Below the pieces are notes generated by a model, which did no database searches, had not been told where the DNA came from, and saw only the letters and a list, made by a program, of their open reading frames with translations. From NCBI GenBank assembly GCA_021163225.1, contig JAGGXE010000009.1:1-38051 (forward strand): a stretch of 38,051 nucleotides of DNA, in the 5' to 3' direction. Below are positions 1-7,478 of the stretch, piece by piece. Within the stretch, counting starts at the first letter, position 1. Each line of letters starts with the position of its first letter. The position numbers were made by a program, and so were the translations under genes. The stretch comes from Candidatus Micrarchaeota archaeon. Its GTDB lineage: Archaea > Micrarchaeota > Micrarchaeia > Anstonellales > JAGGXE01.

Positions 1-1
1 A

Positions 2-1165
2 ATAGGTAGGAAAAAAAGCAATTTAGATATCCTTCCTTTAAAGGATGTGGAACCTTTTAGGCATTTTTTTGATAATAACGGAAATCTGAAATATAATGAA
101 TTGGACATGATTGATGGTGCTTGGACAAGAAGAGAAGTCTTAGCGAGGTATCTTTTATTAAGCGCAGTTCTAGATCAGGGACCTGATATTCATGGAGTTA
201 GAGAACTTCTCAAGAACGTAACAAATGTTCTCTATAGGAAAGAAATTAGAATTTTCCATCGTCCAATAGATTTCTTTAGAGAATTAAATATCTCTATCAA
301 TGAGATTTTGGAGACACATAAGTCTATTAAAAAAATAAGGGCAGAAATATGGGCTAAATACAATAAATCAAACCCCAACAAATACAATTTGTTTTTTGCT
401 CAATCCCAACGAGGAATAATTTCCATAAATCAAGTTTTGGATTATAGTATACATAGATGGGGAGTTCCTCTTTGTGTTCCTCTTTTGTTGGAAAAAGACT
501 TGAGAGGGAGAGAATCATTTCAACCATTAATTGAACATTTAGAGAGTTTTCCATCTTCAGAAATAATGAGCATACAACTGAAACAACATGAAAGATATGG
601 TTTAGGAAGTGCAATTGGAAACAAAGCAGCTCATTTATTTGCCAAATGGTATATTCACACATTTAAACTATCAACCAAAAAAGAAAGTGGATGGAGTAAA
701 TGGTCGTTTGAGGTCCCTTTTGACAGTAATGCTGGAAGAGTCCTATTTAGGACGGGATTTTTTACAATCTTAGCTACTTTAAAAGACTATGAAAAATGGG
801 GAGTAATCCAAAAAAATAAAGGAAAGGGCAAAACACATTATATTAGGGTCACAAACATAAGAGGAAAAAAAGTTCAGAACAAGAAAATCCTCAATCAACA
901 AATAATAGAAAATTATAATAAAATAATCACTCAGCACCTAAAAATAAGAAAGAGATCTTCTACTCTTGTTGAAATACAACACATTCCAAATGCTATTCTT
1001 CTAAACTCAAAGTATGGAATAGGTGATTTTGATGATGGTTTAATCTATATCGGAACAAACTTTTGTTTTAATCATGATAAACCAAAATGCAAAAGATGTC
1101 CATTAAAAGATTTGTGTATGGGGAATAATTGGAAAACAAAGTTTATTAAAAATTACAGGACCTAA
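2..1165 (+). CDS. Fe-S cluster HhH-GPD-like DNA glycosylase, N-terminus outside window
   Basis: The reading frame is open back to base 2, and the upstream codons look coding, so the true start probably lies before the window; a GTG at 47 is the first candidate start inside it. The recognisable part is the C-terminus. Four cysteines (C340, C348, C351, C357 counted from the GTG) are spaced CX7CX2CX5C and preceded by a glycine-rich 'YGIGDFDDG' stretch. This resembles the [4Fe-4S] loop of endonuclease III/MutY-type glycosylases, where CX6CX2CX5C is usual. A helical segment with 'GNKAAHLFAKW' (about residues 190-200) fits the helical glycosylase fold, but no clear helix-hairpin-helix or catalytic Asp/Lys can be assigned. 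The gene is AT-rich and sits beside nuclease and methyltransferase genes, so a role in DNA modification or defence is as likely as housekeeping repair. Function is inferred. Confidence 0.6.
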   Translation: MGRKKSNLDILPLKDVEPFRHFFDNNGNLKYNELDMIDGAWTRREVLARYLLLSAVLDQGPDIHGVRELLKNVTNVLYRKEIRIFHRPIDFFRELNISINEILETHKSIKKIRAEIWAKYNKSNPNKYNLFFAQSQRGIISINQVLDYSIHRWGVPLCVPLLLEKDLRGRESFQPLIEHLESFPSSEIMSIQLKQHERYGLGSAIGNKAAHLFAKWYIHTFKLSTKKESGWSKWSFEVPFDSNAGRVLFRTGFFTILATLKDYEKWGVIQKNKGKGKTHYIRVTNIRGKKVQNKKILNQQIIENYNKIITQHLKIRKRSSTLVEIQHIPNAILLNSKYGIGDFDDGLIYIGTNFCFNHDKPKCKRCPLKDLCMGNNWKTKFIKNYRT

Positions 1166-1199
1166 TAATCTCTTAGAGCTTCCAACTATTCCTAACAAT

Positions 1200-1232
1200 C
1201 CCTCCTGGGGCTTGTTGCAGAATGTAGGAGGG
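1200..1232. repeat. Inverted repeat between convergent genes
   Basis: CCCTCCT (1200-1206) and AGGAGGG (1226-1232) are perfect complements separated by 19 nt. They lie in the 92-bp gap between two convergent genes. The element could form a hairpin in either transcript and might act as a bidirectional terminator, although no long T-tract follows it directly. Confidence 0.4.
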
Positions 1233-1257
1233 CGGACAATTCCGATAAAATCACGTT

Positions 1258-2553
1258 TTAAGAATTTTGCAATTCTTTGATTAGTTCTTTTAGGTTGTCG
1301 TAACCGATGATTTTAAACTCCTTTTGAATGAGCCCACTCAGCCGCTTATATTCCAGTTTAGTTTTTTCTATCTCGTCTTGTGGGTAATTTATAACGAGAA
1401 AAACCCCATCAAATTTTACTTTCCTTTTTTTCTCCCAATTTTCTATGTTCTTTTCAATTTGTTTTAGGGAATCTTCCAGCTTCTTTCCAACTTCTGTAAG
1501 CTCTGTCTTTCTTTTTACGCACTTTATCTCTATATAAAACTGTTTATTACCGTGTGTGACAATGAAATCTACCTCGTTAATCTCTCCTCTGGGTTTTTTG
1601 CTTTTTTCAGAGATACCTCTTACGTGTGGAATAAAAGAGATTTCGTGTTTTTTCAGCAAATATGCCACAATATATGGATAGAAACCTTCAGGATTCATTA
1701 TCCTTTTGGATATTTCAGGAATAAATGTGAAAAATCTTATCTTTTTTAATTGTTTGTTGCAGATCGGACATTTGGGGTTTGATAGGCTATCAAATCTTCC
1801 ATAGTGAGGCAACACTACAAAATGAAATGGAGGAGATTTGTAATCATGGTTCTTGTAATTGTCACATAAATACACAGTTAAAACAGGAAAAACAGTGTCA
1901 GTTTTTACCAGCGACTCTATTTCGTCTGCGGTTAGGTCATGGTTTTTCTGAACATTTTTTATTATTGAAATAGAAGCATAGGGAAGGATGTATGCCATGG
2001 TAAAAAAATCTAAGCTTGAAGAATAAACTAATTCTTTTAGTTCTTTGGTAATTTGCTTCCACATTTTATCAGTTTCTTTAATATTCTTACGTAACTCTTC
2101 AATTGTAGTTCTATACGTTTCTTCCTCCAGAACTTTTTTATATGGTAACTTTTTGAGTCTTGCTATTGTTTCGTCTGAAAGTGAAGATAACAAAGTCTTT
2201 ATAAAAGCCATAAAGATCCGATTAGATAATCCCGAGATAGGAAATAAAAGTGCTTCTAACTTCTGAATCTGAGTAGTATAATAACGATCTAACAAATTGA
2301 GCGTTTTTTCACTAATATTTTCCCCAATAAAGAGCATAGGTCTATTTTCAAATCCTTTTATGTAAAATGTGGATTTATGGGAAGAGAATACCCTTAAAAA
2401 TTTCTCAGTATTAGTTATCTCTTCCATAAAATATTTTATTTCTTCTTTTCTGGACAACTCATCAAGAAAGATAAAAATATCATCGTCTTCATCAGCATTT
2501 TCTTCAATATCATTTCCATCTTCAGTTCTCAGCTTAATTTTAGGCTTTGACAT
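1258..2553 (-). CDS. Zinc-finger PD-(D/E)XK nuclease-like protein
   Basis: This 431-residue protein starts with a very acidic segment (residues 11-25), continues with a long helical region, then a CPIC motif (C262, C265), and ends in a probable PD-(D/E)XK nuclease domain. In that domain D329 ('EVDF') is followed 13 residues later by E342 and K344 ('IEIK'), the classic metal-binding and catalytic core, with predicted beta-strands around it and a closing helix rich in Lys and Glu. Such domains occur in restriction endonucleases and other DNA-cleaving effectors. The start overlaps the end of the upstream winged-helix gene by 14 bp, so the two are probably co-translated. The nuclease fold is well supported by the motif; the target and the biological role are not known. 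Confidence 0.6.
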   Translation of the reverse strand: MSKPKIKLRTEDGNDIEENADEDDDIFIFLDELSRKEEIKYFMEEITNTEKFLRVFSSHKSTFYIKGFENRPMLFIGENISEKTLNLLDRYYTTQIQKLEALLFPISGLSNRIFMAFIKTLLSSLSDETIARLKKLPYKKVLEEETYRTTIEELRKNIKETDKMWKQITKELKELVYSSSLDFFTMAYILPYASISIIKNVQKNHDLTADEIESLVKTDTVFPVLTVYLCDNYKNHDYKSPPFHFVVLPHYGRFDSLSNPKCPICNKQLKKIRFFTFIPEISKRIMNPEGFYPYIVAYLLKKHEISFIPHVRGISEKSKKPRGEINEVDFIVTHGNKQFYIEIKCVKRKTELTEVGKKLEDSLKQIEKNIENWEKKRKVKFDGVFLVINYPQDEIEKTKLEYKRLSGLIQKEFKIIGYDNLKELIKELQNS

Positions 2554-2938
2554 ACTTATATGCCTCCTTAACTAACTCCTGAGTTGATCTCTTATTTAAA
2601 TCTGATACTAACGCTCTAATAGAAGGTTCTTCTTCCAGAGGATGTTCTTCTATAAATGCTTTTCCTTTTTCTGTTAGTTCATATTCATAGACGCTAACAA
2701 AGAAATCAACTTCTCTTCGTGTTTCTTTTATCATACCCATAAGTTTCAGCCTATCAATAGTATTTTGTAGCTCCGAAGAATAAGGTCCATAATGATACTT
2801 CACAAAAATAAATGGGATATCTAACATATATTTCATCTTTGCTAAGAACATCATTTTTTGAAATTTTTTCCTACCTAAAATTGGCCCGAATTTCAAGAAC
2901 GTTAGGATTATTTTTTCCTTTTTTCCTATATCTAACAT
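2540..2938 (-). CDS. Winged-helix protein resembling Panacea/YwgA-type regulators
   Basis: A 132-residue protein. Its N-terminal half has the pattern 'KKFQKMMFLAKMKYML...FVKYHYGPYSSELQNTIDRL', which matches the general layout of YwgA/DUF4065 (Panacea/SocA-like) proteins: a K-x-Q-K-hydrophobic helix, an aromatic-GPYS turn, and a helix leading to 'LxxxGxI'. A winged-helix-like C-terminus ('YELTEKGKAFIEEHP') follows. Panacea-domain proteins are known as antitoxins or regulators that neutralise diverse toxic partners. It lies directly upstream of, and overlaps, the PD-(D/E)XK gene on the same strand, the arrangement expected of an antitoxin-effector or regulator-effector pair. Family assignment is by pattern only. 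It could instead be an ordinary winged-helix transcription factor. Confidence 0.5.
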   Translation of the reverse strand: MLDIGKKEKIILTFLKFGPILGRKKFQKMMFLAKMKYMLDIPFIFVKYHYGPYSSELQNTIDRLKLMGMIKETRREVDFFVSVYEYELTEKGKAFIEEHPLEEEPSIRALVSDLNKRSTQELVKEAYKYVKA

Positions 2939-3098
2939 AATGTAATATCAGACCAACAATTTTTATAAGGTTTCGCTTTTCTATTTTCCCCTTTTGAACT
3001 TTTCCACATTAGTTTATAATATACGTTATACTTAGAAGTATGCTTTTTTCTCTTTTTCTTCCTTATCTTTATTACTATCTTCGCACCTCACACCTATT

Positions 3099-3239
3099 CT
3101 ATCCGTTCTCTTCCCCAGGATCGCCCTCTTCCTCCATCGCCTTCTTTATACTCAGCAAAATCTCTTCCGTTGTTAAGGGAGTTGGTCTTCCTTCTTTGTA
3201 AATTTTCCATCTGTTCTGAGGTTGGATTAATATCAGCAT
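3099..3239 (-). CDS. Small hypothetical protein, 46 residues
   Basis: A short ORF begins with ATG at 3239 and ends with TAG at 3099. The product starts MLILIQPQNRWKIY, has a central 'EGRPTPLTTEEIL' segment, and ends in a charged amphipathic helix rich in Glu and Gly. The composition is protein-like rather than random. A TATA-like GTTTATAA (read on the plus strand, 3258-3265) lies 19-26 bp upstream of the ATG, compatible with a leaderless transcript. I do not recognise the family. Its size and charge would fit a small antitoxin or an accessory peptide of the neighbouring nuclease unit, but that is speculation. Confidence 0.4.
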   Translation of the reverse strand: MLILIQPQNRWKIYKEGRPTPLTTEEILLSIKKAMEEEGDPGEENG

Positions 3240-3432
3240 TTATGGGAATATGCAAATGTTTATAATCAATAATAGAAAATGAATTAAAAGATTAGTTGGT
3301 GTAATAATGTTAAATGGTTTTTAGTAAATTTGTATGCTCATATTATGATGAAGAAGTATGATGATCCGAGGGAAGAGATAGAGGAGAAAAGAAGGTTGCT
3401 GTGATGATCAAAAATTGATATGTGAGAAACCC

Positions 3433-3441
3433 TTATAAATA
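3433..3441 (+). promoter_or_regulatory. TATA box of methyltransferase operon
   Basis: TTATAAATA lies about 35 bp before a 14-codon leader ORF (ATG at 3472) and 76 bp before the methyltransferase start. It is a good archaeal TATA element; transcription would start near 3463. Confidence 0.5.
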
Positions 3442-3471
3442 CATCTATAGAAATAGCAACACGGTGGGTTG

Positions 3472-3516
3472 ATGAGAATCATAAATATTGCGCGTTCTAT
3501 TGCTGGCAAACCATGA
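3472..3516 (+). CDS. Possible 14-residue leader peptide
   Basis: ATG at 3472 is preceded by a GGTGG Shine-Dalgarno-like sequence (3463-3467). It opens a 14-codon frame (MRIINIARSIAGKP) whose TGA stop overlaps the ATGATGG start of the methyltransferase. The overlap would allow translational coupling. It could be a regulatory leader, the remnant of a controller gene, or chance. Confidence 0.3.
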   Translation: MRIINIARSIAGKP

Positions 3517-4553
3517 TGGAAGATGTAGGTGAAAAAATGGAAGAAAATAATGTAGGTATAAATACGTCAAATGTAATAAAAAGAAAAAAAACATCAAGTT
3601 ATACAATCCCCGGATCTGATTTAGCTTATATTGAAATGGAGGAAGTTACATTAAAAGACTATGAAGAATATTCCAATGCTTATAAGTATGTGATTATTGA
3701 AGACACAAAGCTTGAAATAGGCAAAGAATGGAAAGTTAAGGAGTACCAACCAAAAGACTTTGAGCTTGAGGCTACTACAGTCTGGAGTTTTCCTAATAGA
3801 GGAAAGTGGGCAACACATTACTTAAATGCAAAATATAGAGGGAATTGGGCACCACAGGTAGCAAGAAATTTAATTCTAAGATACACAAAAGAAAAAGATA
3901 CTGTGTTAGATGCTTTTGTTGGCTCAGGAACCACGTTGATAGAAGCAAAGCTTTTACACCGAAATGGGATTGGTGTAGATATTAATAAAGACGCTATAAT
4001 GGTTACTCTTGATAGATTACGGTTCTCTTATAATACTTTAGAAAAGAAACCTAAAACATGGATAAGGACTTACGTAGGAGATGCAAGAAACCTTGATAAA
4101 ATTGAGGACGAAAGTGTTGATTTGATAGCTACTCATCCACCTTATGCAAATATCATCGGATATACAAAAAACTCAAATCATAAAAAAGAAGGAGATCTAT
4201 CCAAAGTTAGGAATGTTGAGGAATTTGCCAACGAAATGAGAAAGGTGGCTAAAGAGTTCTATAGAGTTCTGAGGCCTGGGAAATATTGCGCTATTTTGAT
4301 CGGGGATACAAGGAGACATAAACATCACGTCCCGATTTCTTTTAGAGTCATGCAATCATTTTTGGACGTTGGTTTTATTCTCAAAGAGAACATAATAAAA
4401 CTACAACACAACATGAAAGCAACACCCCTTTGGAGGAAAAAAAGTATTCAATACAACTTTTTACTGTTAGCACATGAACATTTATTTGTTTTTAGAAAGC
4501 CAGAAAAAGGAGAAAAAACTGAGAAATTTAAGGAAAGCATGAGGTGGTGGTAG
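3513..4553 (+). CDS. DNA N4-cytosine/N6-adenine methyltransferase
   Basis: A 346-residue S-adenosylmethionine-dependent DNA methyltransferase. The SAM-binding motif I 'DAFVGSGTT' is at about residues 133-141 and is preceded by the characteristic 'FPNRGKWATHYL...YRGNWAPQVARNLI' segment. The catalytic motif IV 'HPPYAN' is at 208-213 and is followed by a typical 'FYRVLRPGKYCAILIGDTR' region (about 250-270). With S/H-PPY in motif IV after motif I, it belongs to the N4/N6 class that modifies exocyclic amino groups of cytosine or adenine; the sequence alone does not say which. The last codons overlap the GTG start of the next gene, so the two are translationally coupled. It may be the modification half of a restriction-modification system in this island, or a solitary methylase. 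The recognition sequence is unknown. Confidence 0.88.
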   Translation: MMEDVGEKMEENNVGINTSNVIKRKKTSSYTIPGSDLAYIEMEEVTLKDYEEYSNAYKYVIIEDTKLEIGKEWKVKEYQPKDFELEATTVWSFPNRGKWATHYLNAKYRGNWAPQVARNLILRYTKEKDTVLDAFVGSGTTLIEAKLLHRNGIGVDINKDAIMVTLDRLRFSYNTLEKKPKTWIRTYVGDARNLDKIEDESVDLIATHPPYANIIGYTKNSNHKKEGDLSKVRNVEEFANEMRKVAKEFYRVLRPGKYCAILIGDTRRHKHHVPISFRVMQSFLDVGFILKENIIKLQHNMKATPLWRKKSIQYNFLLLAHEHLFVFRKPEKGEKTEKFKESMRWW

Positions 4554-5107
4554 TGGAAAGCTTACATGAGTTCATGTATGACAAAAGACTGAAGCTTAAA
4601 CCTATTAGCGTTATTAGACTCAACGATTCATATATTTTGGCTATCTATCCTGGAAGAAAAAGCGATGCCGATATTATAATAAAATATAGACAGAAACTCA
4701 AAAATGGGAAATGGTCTAATATAAGAACTCCTAAGCATATCCATTGGACCGTTGATTTATTAATAAAATCATACAGCAATCGAGAACTTACATCTAAATT
4801 TATTGATGAATTGATGAAAGTTTGGGAAAAGATCCAACCTATAAAAAGCAAAGAAGAAAGAGATAAATTAAGTTTAGAGCAACTATTAGAATATGATCAA
4901 GAAACTATCGAAAAGTTTAAAGAGCTAAGCAAATACGGGGAGTACAACATCAAATTTCTAATTTTGCTTGCACAGCTTCTTATGTTGCAGGAGAAAACAA
5001 ACTATCCTCACGGAAAAATATTTCAAACATTACTAAAGAAACTCAAACAAGGCGAAGATATATTTACAATATTGGCTACCGCAACATTGAGAAAATTAGG
5101 TAAATAA
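4544..5107 (+). CDS. Unrecognised protein coupled to the methyltransferase
   Basis: A 187-residue soluble protein starting at a GTG inside the end of the methyltransferase gene; several GTG codons in a row leave the exact start uncertain by up to 9 bp. It has an N-terminal beta-rich part with 'ADIIIKYRQ' and 'RTPKHIHWTVDLLIK', and a helical C-terminal half with 'GEYNIKFLILLAQLLMLQEKTNYP' and 'DIFTILATATL'. The conserved-looking His/Trp/Asp residues and the tight coupling suggest a partner of the methylase, such as a cognate restriction subunit or a specificity/accessory factor. I cannot place it in a named nuclease family and see no PD-(D/E)XK or HNH signature. Its AT-rich composition matches the rest of the island. 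Confidence 0.65.
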   Translation: MVVVESLHEFMYDKRLKLKPISVIRLNDSYILAIYPGRKSDADIIIKYRQKLKNGKWSNIRTPKHIHWTVDLLIKSYSNRELTSKFIDELMKVWEKIQPIKSKEERDKLSLEQLLEYDQETIEKFKELSKYGEYNIKFLILLAQLLMLQEKTNYPHGKIFQTLLKKLKQGEDIFTILATATLRKLGK

Positions 5108-5304
5108 TTCCTTGAGATGGATTTAAATGCAAACCTCTTATCTTTTCCCGATTTTCAAACTTTCTAAAGATGAAAGGGTGAACCTTCTACGAATGTATCC
5201 TGATATATCAGATTCTTTTATTGGATTCGGGGATTGTATTTTGGAAATTTCGGGAAGAATAACTCCATCTGTGCAGGTTCTTTACTTCGGGTTCTATTCT
5301 CTCA

Positions 5305-5369
5305 AGTTTTACTTTAATTTTGGCAGGGTGAAAATTAAACCTTACTTAAATTTTAGCAGGGTAAAACTT
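5305..5369. repeat. Double 33-bp repeat, left flank of ATPase gene
   Basis: Two head-to-tail units sharing TTACTTAAATTTTGGCAGGG-type sequence occur at 5305-5336 (diverged at its 5' end) and 5337-5369. Bases 5316-5349 are identical over 34 bp to 6598-6631 on the other side of the ATPase gene, in the same orientation. The repeat runs up to the stop codon of the ATPase gene (5369-5371). Confidence 0.8.
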
Positions 5370-6574
5370 CAAATATAATAGTAGGGTATCCCGTATATGG
5401 TGGTATTTTTAACCTTCTTCTCAAAAGTATCCTGGGAGAGAACGAGGGCGATCTCGGGTTGATACTTCTCTATAAAGCTTAAGAGGGACGGCGTTATCTT
5501 ACCGGTAATCTTTACCTCTACAGGGATAATACTACCGTCTTCCCTCCTCAGGATGAAATCAACCTCAGCCTTACTCTTAGTCCTCCAGTACAGAACCTCT
5601 CCGTACTTAATGAGTTGAGTCCATACACTATTCTCCAAGGTAGCACCTCCGTCCGGTCGTTCTTCTATACCAGAAAAGGTACCGATCAGTTGGTTTCTAA
5701 AACCCGAATCATAGAAGTACACCTTCTCCCTTTTGGTTAACTCGGTCAACTTATTCGTGGAGAAGGTAGGGATCGTCTTCAACACAAAGGACCTCTCCAA
5801 GATTGAAATATACTCCTGGGCGGTAGGGTAACTCACCCCTAAACTACTGTAGTCCAACAGGTTACCAGTTATGACTGCCAACCTCTTGACCACGTTCCAG
5901 AGTTTTTTCCCCTCTCTCAACGAGAAATACCTAATTATATCCTCCTCAATAGTTGTTGTTACTAAGGAACTGAGGAGTTCCCTATCCTTATTTATCACAA
6001 TCTCGGGATACCCTCCCCATATACAGTATAGGTCATACAGTTTTTCAAGGGATTCTGATTTCTCAGGAAGTTTCTCCTCACCCTCCAATAACCTTTCAAA
6101 CTTCTGGTGTCCCCTCTTGTAGATGAGGAAAGTATCCTTCCCCTCCCAACTCGTGACCTCACTAAACCTTAGAGGTAGTAAGTCAAATAGGTAGACCCGA
6201 CCGACCAGGTATCTCAACAGATTCATCTTTATGTCAAAGGCACCAGACCCTGTTAGTACTACTGGACCTTCTTCCAGTGTATCATAGATCAGTTTAAGGG
6301 CCTTTGCACCTTCTTCTCCCAAGTATTGTACCTCATCTAAGTATAGAGGGGTACCTCTCTCCTTGACGAATCCGATCGGATCCCTGAGAAAGGCCTCCCT
6401 TGCGATTGGATCTTCAAAGGTTACGTATTCTCCTCCCCGTATCTCTTTTATCCTTTTGAGAAGGGTTGTCTTTCCAGACCTCCTCGGACCACGGATCAGA
6501 ATAAACTTGCTTCCGAATACCCTCAAGACCTTCTCTTCCAACTCTCTCGGTAGGTACATGATCCTATTACTCAC
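5369..6574 (-). CDS. AAA_14 / DUF4143-type ATPase in repeat-flanked cassette
   Basis: A 401-residue member of the archaeal ATPase family with an N-terminal AAA domain and a C-terminal DUF4143-type domain. The Walker A 'GPRRSGKTTLLK' is at residues 29-40 and the Walker B 'LYLDEVQ' at about 93-100; a 'LTGSGAFDI' sensor-like segment follows. Near the C-terminus 'EVDFILRREDG...PVEVK' (about 345-365) is a PD-(D/E)XK-like motif typical of DUF4143. Family members occur in many near-identical copies in archaeal genomes and their cellular role is unclear. This gene is more GC-rich than the island to its left and is bracketed by the same tandem repeat on both sides, suggesting movement or amplification as a unit. 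The repeat also covers the promoter region, so autoregulation is another reading. Confidence 0.85.
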   Translation of the reverse strand: MSNRIMYLPRELEEKVLRVFGSKFILIRGPRRSGKTTLLKRIKEIRGGEYVTFEDPIAREAFLRDPIGFVKERGTPLYLDEVQYLGEEGAKALKLIYDTLEEGPVVLTGSGAFDIKMNLLRYLVGRVYLFDLLPLRFSEVTSWEGKDTFLIYKRGHQKFERLLEGEEKLPEKSESLEKLYDLYCIWGGYPEIVINKDRELLSSLVTTTIEEDIIRYFSLREGKKLWNVVKRLAVITGNLLDYSSLGVSYPTAQEYISILERSFVLKTIPTFSTNKLTELTKREKVYFYDSGFRNQLIGTFSGIEERPDGGATLENSVWTQLIKYGEVLYWRTKSKAEVDFILRREDGSIIPVEVKITGKITPSLLSFIEKYQPEIALVLSQDTFEKKVKNTTIYGIPYYYI

Positions 6575-6585
6575 GCTCTGTTTTT

Positions 6586-6651
6586 AAACCTTACTTAAAT
6601 TTTGGCAGGGTGAAAATTAAACCTTACTTAAGGTTTAGCAGGGTTTTAACT
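6586..6651. repeat. Double 33-bp repeat, right flank and promoter of ATPase gene
   Basis: Two tandem units, 6586-6618 and 6619-6651, share the ACCTTACTTAA(A/G)(T/G)TTT(G/A)GCAGGGT pattern. Bases 6598-6631 match 5316-5349 exactly. Because the ATPase gene is on the minus strand, this copy sits directly upstream of its start (6574) and includes AT-rich TTTAA motifs that could serve as the promoter. Confidence 0.8.
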
Positions 6652-6722
6652 AAACCCAAACATGATAACCTCGTTTGTTGTTAGGCATCTGTTGGGTATC
6701 GAGGGGTTTTAAGGTCCGGACA

Positions 6723-6992
6723 TCACATTCTCTTAAACCCGATCACCCACAACCCGTACTTCTCTATTTCTTCCTTACTCCAGTGATCCTGATCCTTTGT
6801 GTTGGTTACATAGGTGACCCTTAACCTCAACTCTCTTCCGGTATACTCCTTCTTCTCAGGATCCCATTCCTTGAGAACTAGGATATCATCCTCTTTTATA
6901 CCGAAATCGGCCAGTCTTATTTCAAAGGTCTTCTTCCCGCTCTTAATCAACTCAAAATACTTCGGCCATATCTTCTTTTCTATGATTGTCAT
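6723..6992 (-). CDS. ASCH-domain (DUF3850-like) protein
   Basis: An 89-residue protein covering a whole ASCH/PUA-like fold. Typical features are 'K.IWPKYFELIKSGKKTFEIRLADFGIKEDD' at the N-terminus, 'LKEWDP...YTGRELRLRV' in the middle and 'LWVIGFKR' at the end. ASCH domains bind RNA or modified nucleotides and are found near translation or defence genes. I chose ATG 6992 because a GGAG Shine-Dalgarno sequence lies 8 nt before it; an in-frame GTG at 7001 would add three residues (M-M-C). It is a single-gene unit between the ATPase cassette and a gene remnant. The precise substrate is unknown. Confidence 0.75.
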   Translation of the reverse strand: MTIIEKKIWPKYFELIKSGKKTFEIRLADFGIKEDDILVLKEWDPEKKEYTGRELRLRVTYVTNTKDQDHWSKEEIEKYGLWVIGFKRM

Positions 6993-7088
6993 GCACATCA
7001 CTCCTTCATGCTTTGTGTCGTATTTATGGTATAAACGTAAGATTTTTATATATGCTTTTATGTATTTAAACAGAGAGAACTTTTATAT

Positions 7089-7448
7089 CCGATAAAATGC
7101 ACTGCAACCAACGAATCTACGAACTCCAAAGCACTTCTATACATCAAGGGAGACAAGTATCACTTTGAGATAATTAATGCGACTGGAAAAGTAATAGAAA
7201 TTGTTGTTAAAGATAATAAAGGTTATCTGAGAAATTTGAACCCTCAACCAGGAATGGAAGACTGTGATTGGGTAGTAAATGACGGTCCATATATAAAGCA
7301 CGGCCCTTGGAAGTTGAGTCCGGTTGACATCCCGGACTCTCATTTCATTAAACAGTATCATTGTGTGAGAGACAATTTCGGTGATGAGATATTTGATACC
7401 CCAGGCAAATTGTGTAATAGCGATCAGGTAATGGAAAAAAGTGATTAA
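7089..7448 (+). pseudogene. 5'-truncated remnant of a secreted protein gene
   Basis: A reading frame without a normal start codon runs from a TAA at 7038-7040 to the TAA at 7446-7448. From about 7089 its translation looks like genuine protein: 'KALLYIKGDKYHFEIINATGK', then 'VIEIVVKDNKG', then 'PGMEDCDWVV'. The pattern recalls periplasmic/lipoprotein-type small beta proteins that bear a 'GDK...GKV...' core. No signal peptide or ATG precedes it; the first usable in-frame starts are internal (TTG at 7236). I read this as the C-terminal end of a gene whose 5' part was lost, at the right edge of the accessory region. It could still be a gene using an unusual start. Confidence 0.45.
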
Positions 7449-7478
7449 CTTTTGAGTGAAATTTTTAAGGGTAAGGTC

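Larger units (their letters stand above)
2939..3512. other. AT-rich stretch with only small ORFs
   Basis: No gene longer than about 50 codons is visible here. It contains the promoter side of the winged-helix gene, a 46-residue small ORF on the minus strand (3099-3239), a 19-codon ORF on the plus strand (3345-3404, beginning MMKKYDDPREE) that looks like a truncated remnant or a micro-peptide, and the promoter and leader ORF of the methyltransferase. Nothing else was recognised. Confidence 0.5.

Noticed and set aside
5127-5378. 83-codon plus-strand frame before the ATPase repeat
   Set aside because: Its last third is made by the repeat itself and it overlaps the ATPase stop; the first part looks slightly protein-like but has no motif or ribosome site.
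5305-6651. CRISPR array
   Set aside because: Only two units at each site, no unique spacers of regular size between them, and a gene lies between the two sites.
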